Positions 42,683-50,705 of a stretch of 64,000 bases of DNA are shown here, one piece after another. The translations under genes were made by a program, and so were the position numbers. This DNA comes from Euryhalocaulis sp050486445. GTDB lineage: Bacteria > Pseudomonadota > Alphaproteobacteria > Caulobacterales > Maricaulaceae. The DNA is taken from assembly GCA_050486445.1 (NCBI GenBank), contig JBJHDH010000003.1:53765-117764 (forward strand), in the 5' to 3' direction. The notes under the pieces are model-generated. The model saw nothing but the letters and a program-made list of their open reading frames with translations, was not told where the DNA came from and ran no database searches. How positions within the stretch are numbered: the stretch's first letter is position 1; every line of letters begins with the position of its first letter.

Positions 42683-43851
42683 GACGGTTCGCCATATGTC
42701 TGAGCCGGGCGAGTCATGCCATTCAGCATTTTGCGATAGATACGGTAACGCCGGTAGGGGTCGCCCACTGCATTTTCGATAATGCGGCGCATGCGCGGAT
42801 TGTCTTCCAGAACCCAGGACAGTTCCGCTTCGACCATGCCCAGCTTGCGTCCCGACCGGGCCAGATTCTCGATCAGGGCATAGGCGAGCGCGCCGGACAG
42901 GAAGCTGTCCTGAAGTTCGCGCCGAACGCCCATCATCAGCACGCGCGCCGATTTCAGCCCGGCCACTTTCAGCCGCCACAACAGGCGCAGGGCGCCAAAG
43001 GGCAGCAGCCGGCCGTTCAGGCCGCGCAGCGCCTCATGCAGATCGGGCAGACAGATAATCATGGCGACGGGACGGGAATCCAGTTCCGCGATCCAGGCCA
43101 GTTCCGGGCGCAGCAATGGGCGCATTTGCACCGCCATATGGTCGACTTCTGCCTCGGTCATGGGCACAAAGCCCCAATTGTTGGACCATGCGTCGTTGAA
43201 GATATCGACGACGACGCCGATTTCCTCACGCATCTTTTTCATGTCAAAGCGGCGCAGGCGCACGCGCGGATTGGCGGCGGCCTTGGCTGCCATGCGCGCC
43301 GCCAGCGGCGGCATGCCCGCCACCACGTCATAGGAATAGGCCAGCAGATCCTGCGCCTTTGCGTAGCCTGCCGCCTCCAGCCGCCGCGCGTAATAGGGCG
43401 GGGCGTAATTCATCAGCATCTTCGCTGGCCCGTCGAACCCTTCGACCAGCAGGCCGTATTCATCGTTCGCGGAAAAGCTGGCGGGGCCCAGCGCCTCTTC
43501 CATGTCCCGTGCGTGCAGCCAGTCCTCCGCCGCGCCCAGCAGGGCGGCGAAAACTTCCGGGTCGTCTGCGGCTTCCAGAAAGCCGAAATGTCCCTGTCTG
43601 CCATAACGTTCGACATGCAGCCGGTCGATCTGGGCGCTGATCCGGCCCACGGGCGCGCCGTTGCGCCAGGCGACCCAGAATTGCGCCTCGGCATGCGCGA
43701 AGAACGGGTTTTTCGGCGAGAAATGTTCGCGCCGCTCCAGCAGCAAGGGCGCCACCCAGTTCGGGTCTCTCTCATGGATGCGCCAAGGTACGCGGAGGAA
43801 CGCTTCGCGATCTGCCCGGGTCTTCACGGCGCGGATAACAAGCTCGCCCAT
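42679..43851 (-). CDS. GNAT-fold acyltransferase, candidate bacterial ceramide synthase
   Basis: A 390-residue protein with a GNAT-like layout: N-terminal VPWRIHERDPNWVAPLL (about 21-37), PVGRISAQID, and C-terminal GALAYALIENLARSGRKLGM and ELSWVLEDNPRMRRIIENAV. Homologues are often labelled dATP pyrophosphohydrolase or N-acetyltransferase. I recall the Caulobacter ceramide synthase being of this type, and the flanking hydroxylase and lipid kinase agree; this is a moderate-confidence inference. It would N-acylate a sphingoid base with a fatty acyl donor. Overlaps the kinase gene by ATGA. Confidence 0.68.
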   Translation of the reverse strand: MGELVIRAVKTRADREAFLRVPWRIHERDPNWVAPLLLERREHFSPKNPFFAHAEAQFWVAWRNGAPVGRISAQIDRLHVERYGRQGHFGFLEAADDPEVFAALLGAAEDWLHARDMEEALGPASFSANDEYGLLVEGFDGPAKMLMNYAPPYYARRLEAAGYAKAQDLLAYSYDVVAGMPPLAARMAAKAAANPRVRLRRFDMKKMREEIGVVVDIFNDAWSNNWGFVPMTEAEVDHMAVQMRPLLRPELAWIAELDSRPVAMIICLPDLHEALRGLNGRLLPFGALRLLWRLKVAGLKSARVLMMGVRRELQDSFLSGALAYALIENLARSGRKLGMVEAELSWVLEDNPRMRRIIENAVGDPYRRYRIYRKMLNGMTRPAQTYGEPS

Positions 43852-43869
43852 ACCGGGAGCCTGTCCGTT

Positions 43870-44616
43870 TCAGGCGTCCTGGGCTGGCGGAGCCGTGACA
43901 CTCTTCGCGGTCAGGCGCGCCACCCAAGGATAGCGCGTAGCCATAGCCTCGTCATAGCCGAGATTGAATACGGTCGCGCTGCGCGGCCGGCCGCGCAGCG
44001 AATTGCGATAGGTGCCGAACACGCGGTCCCAGCCGAAGTCGATAATGCCGTAATTGCTGGTCTCGTCGTGATAATGATGCGCCAGATGCAGACGTTTGAT
44101 TCGCTTCAGCCACGGGTTTTTCGGCGACGTGTTGAGGTGCTGGATGCAGTGGAAAAACTCATAGAGGATGGTCATCAGTACGCCGGTGCAGAAGGCTGCG
44201 GCGGCGCCGCCCGCCCCGCCCAGCAGCCAGCCGATGGGGATCACGATCACCGCGATGGTCGGCAGCGTGGTGTAGAGCGCGCCGAACAGCACGCGCAGGT
44301 CGCGCGGATCCTGATGGTGATCGTAATGGATGCGCTTCCACAGGCTCGCGGTCCAGGGATGCTTGTAGAGTAGTTTTCCGTGCAGCACGAAGCGGTGCAG
44401 CACATACCAGGCCAGAGGATAGACGAAGACGGCCGCGACCGCTGCGAACAGCATCCCCAGAGGCCGTTCGATCAGCATAAGCGATAGCGCGCCGGATGCC
44501 ATGGCAACGGCGGCATAGGCGATAACGCTGGGATGCACGAGAAACGCCCGGACGAGATCGCCCAGGTTCATCCGGTCCAGCCGATTTGACACATGTCCCC
44601 ACGCGCCGGCGGTCAC
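43870..44616 (-). CDS. Membrane fatty acid hydroxylase / sterol desaturase superfamily
   Basis: A 248-residue integral membrane di-iron enzyme. The histidine clusters are present: HRFVLHGKLLYKH, RIHYDHHQDP and HLAHHYHDETSNYG, with a further HCIQHLN. Four hydrophobic spans surround them. Family members hydroxylate or desaturate lipid chains, including the acyl chain of ceramides. The start is GTG with GGGGG eight bases upstream; an ATG 15 codons inside is an alternative. First gene of the leftward operon, 18 bases before the acyltransferase. Confidence 0.86.
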   Translation of the reverse strand: MTAGAWGHVSNRLDRMNLGDLVRAFLVHPSVIAYAAVAMASGALSLMLIERPLGMLFAAVAAVFVYPLAWYVLHRFVLHGKLLYKHPWTASLWKRIHYDHHQDPRDLRVLFGALYTTLPTIAVIVIPIGWLLGGAGGAAAAFCTGVLMTILYEFFHCIQHLNTSPKNPWLKRIKRLHLAHHYHDETSNYGIIDFGWDRVFGTYRNSLRGRPRSATVFNLGYDEAMATRYPWVARLTAKSVTAPPAQDA

Positions 44617-45030
44617 CAGCCTATCCCCCTAATACCTTGCCCTTTCGGGCGAATAATCCCCGCTCCCATTTTGCCTTGTATTCCAAATGCACGCCCATGT
44701 CACCGAAAAGAAACAATGCATGGGGGCAGGTTATGTTTCCGGGCCAAAGCGTGACTTTTCAGCCGCTCATCCGCCTCGGACGGCGGCGATTTCCCGCAAA
44801 ATCAGGGCCGGAAAAAGGCATGTCGCCCAGCCTCTGCTGCTTCCTGCATTTCTAACGCATCCCGGCAAAAGCTTCCGGATTCGCCGGTGCGGGCGTTCCC
44901 CGCCTGTTTCCTCCGGCCGGCCGGGTCCGGGAGGCGACGGGGACGCCCGCTTTTCAGCAACAGGATTCGACATCGCGGGCCGGGTCGGTCACAAGGCGCG
45001 GCCGGACAGGAATACGGGAGCGAGGGCGGG
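44617..45030. other. 414-base divergent intergenic region
   Basis: It separates the leftward lipid operon from the rightward metallophosphoesterase gene and should hold both promoters. I see no convincing gene. A long GC-rich inverted repeat lies at 44889-44950: GCGGGCGTTCCCCG on the left and CGGGGACGCCCGC on the right, with an inner GGCCGGCC, followed by TTTT. No known riboswitch pattern was recognised. Confidence 0.6.
44889..44954 (+). promoter_or_regulatory. Structured leader or attenuator-like hairpin
   Basis: The arms GCGGGCGTTCCCCG (from 44889) and CGGGGACGCCCGC (ending 44950) pair with one bulge around a loop containing GGCCGGCC; TTTT follows at 44951-44954. It lies about 75 bases before the metallophosphoesterase start, so it could attenuate transcription of that gene or terminate an upstream transcript. 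Confidence 0.4.
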
Positions 45031-45990
45031 GTGACGCCAGGTCCGTTCAGCTTCGCGCATCTGACCGATCCGCATCTGCCGCTGCGGAGCGGCGACGCTT
45101 CGTGGCCGGCGCTGCTGGGCAAGCGGATCACCGGCTGGCTTTCATGGCGGATGAAGCGGCAGGACATTCACCGGCCGGAGGTGTTGGCGGCCCTGATCGA
45201 GGACATCCGCGCCCATGCGCCGGACCATGTCGTGGTCACCGGCGATCTGGTGAATATCTCGGCGGCGGGTGAGATTGCCCGGGCGGGGGAGTGGCTGGCC
45301 GGGCTGGGCGCCGCTGGCGGCGTCACCGCCGTTCCCGGCAATCACGACGCCTATGTGCGCCCCCGAGGCGGCGCCGATTTCGCCTGCTGGCGCGATCATA
45401 TGACCGACTCCGCGCCGCTGTCGGCTCGCCCGCAATTTCCGTTCGTGCGGCGGCGCGGTCCGGCCGCCTTTATCGGCCTTAACACCGCTATCCCCACCGC
45501 GCCCTTCACCGCCTTTGGCCGGCTGGGCGCGGCGCAGCTCGCAGCGCTGGACAGCGTGCTGACGGAGCTGGGCGCGCAGGGCGTTTGCCGGGTGCTGCTG
45601 CTGCACCATCCCCCGGCGGGACCGGACGCGGAGGAATGGCGCGAGGGGCTGCACGGGCATGAAGATTTTGCCCGGGTGCTGGCGGCGCGGGGAGCGGAAC
45701 TGGTGCTGCACGGCCATACGCATCATTGGGCGCTGCGCCATCTTCCGGGGCCGGGCGGGACCGCGATTCCCGTGTTGTCGGCCGGGTCCGCCTCGGCCTT
45801 TCCCGTGCGCGGGGCTGAACCGGCGAGCTGGAATCTGATCCGGGTCGCCGGCGAGCCTGGCGCCTGGCGTCTGTCCGCCGGGGCGCGCGGCTGGACTCCG
45901 CAGGGCTTTGCGCCCTTGCGGGATGTTGACCTGTCCGCACATCCGCCCCCTCCGCTTCGCCACGCGGCGCGTGCTAGGCTCCAGGCGTGA
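45031..45990 (+). CDS. Calcineurin-like metallophosphoesterase
   Basis: A 319-residue dinuclear metal phosphoesterase. All five motifs are visible: HLTDPHLP (D-x-H, about 9-16), VTGDLVN (about 70-76), VPGNHDAYV (about 100-108), LLLHHPP and LHGHTHHW. The closest well-known relatives are CpdA-type phosphodiesterases, but the substrate is open. The GTG at 45031 is chosen because the domain begins at once. The stop overlaps the next gene's GTG start (GTGA), so it is co-translated with the LptF-like permease. Confidence 0.87.
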   Translation: MTPGPFSFAHLTDPHLPLRSGDASWPALLGKRITGWLSWRMKRQDIHRPEVLAALIEDIRAHAPDHVVVTGDLVNISAAGEIARAGEWLAGLGAAGGVTAVPGNHDAYVRPRGGADFACWRDHMTDSAPLSARPQFPFVRRRGPAAFIGLNTAIPTAPFTAFGRLGAAQLAALDSVLTELGAQGVCRVLLLHHPPAGPDAEEWREGLHGHEDFARVLAARGAELVLHGHTHHWALRHLPGPGGTAIPVLSAGSASAFPVRGAEPASWNLIRVAGEPGAWRLSAGARGWTPQGFAPLRDVDLSAHPPPPLRHAARARLQA

Positions 45991-47282
45991 CCGCCCCAGC
46001 CACTCATATTTTTCAGAGCGCCGCGCGCCCGCGCCGCTACATACCGCTGATCGCAGGGGCGGGCGGGATCGTCGAGCGCTATCTGCTGCGCGAGATGATT
46101 AAACCAATGGGGCTGGCGCTGGTGGTAACGCTGACAGCCCTGATTCTGGAACGGGTGCTGCGCCTGTTCGACATGGTGGCGCGCGGTGGCGGCTCGTTCG
46201 ACGCGGTTGCGCGCATGGCGTTCAATTTGACCCCCTATTATCTGGGCCTCGCATTGCCGGCGGCCTTTTTCGTGGCGCTATTCATTGTCATCGCCTCAAT
46301 GGACGACGCCGAGGAGTTGGACGCGCTTTATGCGGGCGGGTTTTCCCATTGGCGTATCGTGCGGCCGTTCGTGGCGATGGGCTGCCTGTTCGCGGTGCTG
46401 AGCGTGGCGCTGTTCGGCTATATCCAGCCTTATAGCCGTTACGCTTATTATGAGGTCGTCCACATCGTCCGGCACGGACCGTGGGATGCACGGGTGCAGG
46501 CCGGCGTGGTGGTGAACGCCGGCGATGGGGTGGTCATCACCGCCGACGGGGTCGACGCCACGGGGCGCAATCTGACCGGGGTGTTGTTGCGCAGTCCGCG
46601 TGAGGATGGCGGAGAGCAGCTTATCAGCGCGGAGCATGGCGCGTTGCGGCTTGCTTCAGACGGCCGACGCCTGGTGCTGACGATCTGGAATGGCGAATTG
46701 CAAAGCTACGACGATGTGAGCGCCACCCGCACCGCCCGGTTCGATGAGATGGTGATCGACCGGAGTTTTGCGACGGCGATACCGCCCTTTCGCGGACGTG
46801 GCGGCGACGAGCGCGAAATGACCACCGGCGAGCTGCGCGCTGTGCTGCGCGGTGATCCTGGCGCGCCTGAGGTTCCGCATTCGAACGAACGGTTGGCGGC
46901 CGAGCTGCACAGCCGGATCGCCCGAGCGTTGTCGGTGCCGTTCCTGCCCTTGCTGGCCATGACGATGGGCGTGGCCGCCAAACGTCAGCAGCGCGCCATC
47001 GGCATCGTGCTTGGCGGGCTCATCCTGGTGGTATTCCAGAATTCAATCCTGCTGGCCGAGGGGCTGGCCGATGTCGGGGCTGCGCCGCCCGCTTTTGCGG
47101 TCTGGACGCCGTTCACGATCTTCGCCGGGTTCTGCGTCTGGGTATTTGTCTATAGCCATGCGCGGCCGGGACGGAATGTCTTCACCGGCGTGTTCCACAG
47201 GCTGGATGCGCTCTCGCGCCTGATTTCGCGCGCCGTACGCCGGATGCGGCGCGGACGCGCGCGCCGCCCGCGCCCGGCATGA
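45987..47282 (+). CDS. LptF-type YjgP/YjgQ family permease
   Basis: A 431-residue inner-membrane protein of the LptF/LptG family. It has N-terminal spans (IVERYLLREMIKPMGLALVV, residues about 28-50), a periplasmic beta-jellyroll-like domain (about 165-290), and C-terminal spans (ALSVPFLPLLAMTMGVAA onward). LptFG with LptB2 extract lipopolysaccharide from the inner membrane. The tail is extended and arginine-rich. It is paired with an LptG-like gene 13 bases downstream. lptD is not next to it; whether this is the essential LPS pair or a paralogue for another lipid is open. Confidence 0.85.
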   Translation: MTAPATHIFQSAARPRRYIPLIAGAGGIVERYLLREMIKPMGLALVVTLTALILERVLRLFDMVARGGGSFDAVARMAFNLTPYYLGLALPAAFFVALFIVIASMDDAEELDALYAGGFSHWRIVRPFVAMGCLFAVLSVALFGYIQPYSRYAYYEVVHIVRHGPWDARVQAGVVVNAGDGVVITADGVDATGRNLTGVLLRSPREDGGEQLISAEHGALRLASDGRRLVLTIWNGELQSYDDVSATRTARFDEMVIDRSFATAIPPFRGRGGDEREMTTGELRAVLRGDPGAPEVPHSNERLAAELHSRIARALSVPFLPLLAMTMGVAAKRQQRAIGIVLGGLILVVFQNSILLAEGLADVGAAPPAFAVWTPFTIFAGFCVWVFVYSHARPGRNVFTGVFHRLDALSRLISRAVRRMRRGRARRPRPA

Positions 47283-47295
47283 TCGCAGCCTTCAC

Positions 47296-48351
47296 ATGAT
47301 CCTGGCCCGCTATCTGACCCGCATGTTTCTGGTGCGCTTTCTGGGCGCGCTGGCCGGATTTGCGGCGTTGGTTGAGGTTCTGGACCTGTTCGACACGGCC
47401 GGAGAAATGCTGGAGCGTGGCGAGGGGCTGGGCGGGCTGGCGAACTACGCCCTCCTGCGCCTGCCAGTTATTCTGGTGGATGTGACGCCATTCGCCGTGC
47501 TGGTTGCTGCTGTGTTCACCTTCATGCCGCTGGCGGCGAAGAGTGAGACAACGGCGATGCGCGCGCTGGGCGTTTCGGCGCGGCGCATTATCATGTTCCT
47601 GGCCCCTGTGGCGTTGGCTGTAGGCGTCCTGCATCTGGCGGCGGCCAATCTGGTCGCGCCCAAGGCGGAGTCGGCGCTGCGTGACTGGCTGTTGCGCACC
47701 GCGGGGCCGGAGGAGACGCCGGACGAGGCGCGGGCGTGGGTGCGTTCCGGTCCGATTCTGGTCGGCTTCGCCGCTGGATCGCCGGACGGCGCGCATCTGG
47801 AACAGATCTGGATATACGAGCGCGATGCGCAGGGCAGGATCGCGCGGCGCATCGTCGCCGAAAGTGCCGAATACGCCAGCCCGCTCTGGCGCCTGCGGAA
47901 TACAGTGACGGACCTGCCCGACGGGACGCGGCAACGGAACAGCGAGATCGCCTTCGATCTACGGCTTGAGCCGGGAGACGTGCTGGAGCTGTCCTATCCG
48001 CGAGAGCATCTCAGCTTCCGCCGGTTACGCGAAGCGACCGGCGAGGGGCCCACCGGCGCGCGCAGCCAGGAATTCTACCGCACCCGGATGCTGGCGATGG
48101 GAACGCTGCTGGTCATTCCCGCGATCATGCTGCTGCTCGCCGCGCCGACGGCCTTCGCCCATATGCGAAGACGCGGGGTCGGCGTGCAGGCGGGGCTGAG
48201 CCTGGGCTGGGGGCTTTCCTTTATCCTGGTGGCCGGAATTCTACGCACGCTGGGTGAGGCAGGAGCGATGGCGCCGGTGCTGGCGGTGTGGACCGCGCCG
48301 GTCATTTTTATGCTGGCCGCCGCCTCGCGTCTGACCGATACAGGACGGTGA
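47296..48351 (+). CDS. LptG-type YjgP/YjgQ family permease
   Basis: A 351-residue partner of the preceding permease with the same fold: spans near 12-30, 60-85 and 95-120, a periplasmic domain about 125-255, and three C-terminal spans starting MLAMGTLLVIPAIMLLLAAP. The N-terminus MILARYLTRMFLVRFLGAL is typical of LptG. It forms a heterodimer with the LptF-type protein in the inner membrane. It is followed by a ThDP enzyme gene rather than lptD. Confidence 0.86.
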   Translation: MILARYLTRMFLVRFLGALAGFAALVEVLDLFDTAGEMLERGEGLGGLANYALLRLPVILVDVTPFAVLVAAVFTFMPLAAKSETTAMRALGVSARRIIMFLAPVALAVGVLHLAAANLVAPKAESALRDWLLRTAGPEETPDEARAWVRSGPILVGFAAGSPDGAHLEQIWIYERDAQGRIARRIVAESAEYASPLWRLRNTVTDLPDGTRQRNSEIAFDLRLEPGDVLELSYPREHLSFRRLREATGEGPTGARSQEFYRTRMLAMGTLLVIPAIMLLLAAPTAFAHMRRRGVGVQAGLSLGWGLSFILVAGILRTLGEAGAMAPVLAVWTAPVIFMLAAASRLTDTGR

Positions 48352-48461
48352 GGCGCCCGGCGGCCTTCCGGGGATGGACCTTGGCCCCCGGAAATGATTG
48401 AAAGCGGCGCGGCGGCGCGGAGCCGCTCCGGACCTGTAACCCCTGATAGAGCGAGCAGAGC

Positions 48462-50093
48462 ATGAAAGTCAGCGACGTCGTTGCGGAAATTCTCAAGCGC
48501 GAGGGGGTCGATGTGATTTTCGGATACCCGCGCAACCGGGTTCTGGAGAGCGCCGCGGATCTCGGCATCCGTCCCATTATCGTGCGGCAGGAGCGCACCG
48601 GCGTGCATATGGCCGATGCGTTGTCGCGCCTGACGCGGGGCAAGCGCATGGGCGTTTTCGCCATGCAGCACGGCCCCGGCGCGGAAAACTCCTGGGGCGC
48701 GGTAGCCCAGTGCTATAGCGAATCCATTCCGGTTCTGGTGCTGCCGATGGGCTATGCGCTGGCGTTGCAGAACGTGCCTGACAATTTCAACGCCACCATC
48801 CAGATGGCGAGCATTTCCAAGAGCGCCGAGCCGATCAATCTGGCGCAGGAAACGCCGAACATCATGCGCCGGGCGTTCACCCAGCTCCGCAACGGCCGCT
48901 TCCGCCCCGCGGTGGTGGAGATGCCCTGGGACGTGCTGCAATCCGACTTCAAGGGCAAGGTCGATTACAAGCCCGTGGTGCAGGCCAAATTCGCGCCATC
49001 GATGGACGATGTGCGCGCCGCCGCGAAGACGCTGGTGAAGGCCAAGCGCCCGGTTATCTATGCCGGGCAGGGGGTCCACTGGGCCGAAGCCTATGACGAG
49101 CTGAAGGAACTGGCCGAGCTTCTGGCCATTCCGGTCTGCACCTCGCTGGAAGGCAAGAGCTGCTTTGACGAGACGCATCCGCTGGCGCTTGGCTCCGGCG
49201 GCGCGGCCATCCCCATGACGGTGCGCCACTTCCTCGACGAATCCGACGTGATCTTCTCCGTCGGCGCCTCGATGTCCCAGACCTCGTTCGGCGTGCAGAT
49301 GCCGCGCAACAAAAAGATCATCCACAACACGCTGGATGAGATGGACATCAACAAGAACATCATCGCCCAGCACGCGCTGCTCGGCGACGCGAAGCTGGCG
49401 CTGCGCATGATGATCGACGAGGCGCGCGCCCTTCTGAAGGGCCAGACCCGCGATCCGTCCGAAGCCCACAAGGAGATCAAGGCGGTCGAAAAGGAGTGGA
49501 TGAAGAAGTGGCTGCCGCTTCTGACCTCCAACGAGACGCCGATGACGCCCTATCGCGTGCTGTGGGATCTCCAGCACACGGTGGATGTGGCCAACACCAT
49601 CATCACCCATGACGCCGGCAGCCCGCGCGACCAGCTTTCGCCGTTCTGGAAGACCACGGCGCCGCTCACCTATCTGGGCTGGGGCAAGACCACCCAGCTC
49701 GGCTATGGGCTGGGCCTCGCCATGGGCGCCAAGATCGCCTGCCCGGACAAGCTCTGCATCAATGTGTGGGGCGACGCGGCCATCGGCTTCACCGGCATGG
49801 ATTTCGAGGTGGCGGTGCGCGACAAGCTGCCGATCCTCTCCATCCTGCTGAACAACGAGGCGATGGCCATTGAGCTGGATGTGATGCCCAAGGCGACGGA
49901 GAAATTCCGCGCCACGGACATTTCCGGCAATTACGCCGCCTTCGCCAAGGCGCTGGGCGGCCATGGCGAGCGCATCTCCAGGCCGGAAGACATTATCCCG
50001 GCCATCAAGCGCGGCATCAAAAAGACCCAGCAAGGCATTCCAACGCTTCTGGAATTCATGACCAGTAAGGAAAAACGCTTCTCGCGCCTTTAG
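48462..50093 (+). CDS. Thiamine-diphosphate-dependent enzyme, acetolactate synthase-like
   Basis: A 543-residue enzyme with the three-domain layout of acetolactate synthase, benzoylformate decarboxylase and oxalyl-CoA decarboxylase relatives. The catalytic Glu44 is in RQERTGVHMAD. The ThDP motif starts WGDAAIGFTGMDFEVA and ends LLNNEAM, so it reads GDA instead of GDG. The central domain (about 190-320) shows no clear FAD motif to me. Substrate not assigned. It is flanked by LptG upstream and a strong bidirectional terminator downstream, so it is probably its own unit. Confidence 0.85.
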   Translation: MKVSDVVAEILKREGVDVIFGYPRNRVLESAADLGIRPIIVRQERTGVHMADALSRLTRGKRMGVFAMQHGPGAENSWGAVAQCYSESIPVLVLPMGYALALQNVPDNFNATIQMASISKSAEPINLAQETPNIMRRAFTQLRNGRFRPAVVEMPWDVLQSDFKGKVDYKPVVQAKFAPSMDDVRAAAKTLVKAKRPVIYAGQGVHWAEAYDELKELAELLAIPVCTSLEGKSCFDETHPLALGSGGAAIPMTVRHFLDESDVIFSVGASMSQTSFGVQMPRNKKIIHNTLDEMDINKNIIAQHALLGDAKLALRMMIDEARALLKGQTRDPSEAHKEIKAVEKEWMKKWLPLLTSNETPMTPYRVLWDLQHTVDVANTIITHDAGSPRDQLSPFWKTTAPLTYLGWGKTTQLGYGLGLAMGAKIACPDKLCINVWGDAAIGFTGMDFEVAVRDKLPILSILLNNEAMAIELDVMPKATEKFRATDISGNYAAFAKALGGHGERISRPEDIIPAIKRGIKKTQQGIPTLLEFMTSKEKRFSRL

Positions 50094-50115
50094 GCGAGAA
50101 GTCTGTTCCGGATGT

Positions 50116-50145
50116 AAAAGGGCGGGCCGAACGGCCCGCCCTTTT
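50116..50145. terminator. Bidirectional terminator between convergent genes
   Basis: A perfect 13-base-pair stem (AAAAGGGCGGGCC at 50116-50128, GGCCCGCCCTTTT at 50133-50145) with a GAAC loop. A run of A at the left and T at the right serves both the ThDP enzyme (plus) and the acetyltransferase operon (minus). Confidence 0.9.
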
Positions 50146-50177
50146 AGGTTATATGCGAGTGCGCAGCCGCCCGGTTC

Positions 50178-50705
50178 CTAAATCATCTTCCCGAAAATCA
50201 AGTCGGAATAGGTTCCGGCGCCGACATTGAAGCTGCGCGTTCCCACGACATCGAAGCCGCATTTTTTATAGAAGGCGATGGCGCGGGCGTTATCGTCCTT
50301 CACGCCGATCAGCACACGCGCCGCGCCGCGGGTTCTGGCCTCGTCCATCGCGGCGCCCATCAGGCCGCGCCCGGCGCCGGAGCCGTGAAAGCGTGACAAA
50401 AGATAGATGCGCTTGATTTCCAGATCCCCGGGACGGGGAATATCGGAGGGCATGTCGGCGGGCGGGCAGAGCACGCAATAGCCCACCGGCGCGCCGCCGG
50501 GCGCGATGGCGGCGAGAAAGATCGAATAGTCCGGCGCGGCGAGCCAGCCAGCATAGACAGTGGCCGCGTGCTGGCGCGCGCTATGGGCGATGATGTCCGC
50601 GCCATCCACCAGACCGGCGAAAGTCTCCAGAAATGTCGCGCCGCCCACGAGGGAGAGCGCCGCCTCGTCGCCCGGACCGGCGCGACGGATCGCGGCCATG
50701 CTCAT
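50178..50705 (-). CDS. GNAT family N-acetyltransferase
   Basis: A 175-residue acetyltransferase. The acetyl-CoA loop is RFHGSGAGRGLMGAAMDEAR (about 104-123), preceded by LEIKRIYLL and followed by DDNARAIAFYKKCGFDVVG, standard GNAT features. The substrate is unknown. The ATG overlaps the stop of the penicillin-acylase family gene (ATGA), so it is the third gene of a leftward operon that may process acylated amino compounds. Confidence 0.87.
   Translation of the reverse strand: MSMAAIRRAGPGDEAALSLVGGATFLETFAGLVDGADIIAHSARQHAATVYAGWLAAPDYSIFLAAIAPGGAPVGYCVLCPPADMPSDIPRPGDLEIKRIYLLSRFHGSGAGRGLMGAAMDEARTRGAARVLIGVKDDNARAIAFYKKCGFDVVGTRSFNVGAGTYSDLIFGKMI

Noticed and set aside
48075..50033. A 652-codon minus-strand frame opposite lptG and the ThDP enzyme gene
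   Set aside because: Composition is typical of a shadow frame (His/Arg/Gln-rich), and both plus-strand genes are well supported.
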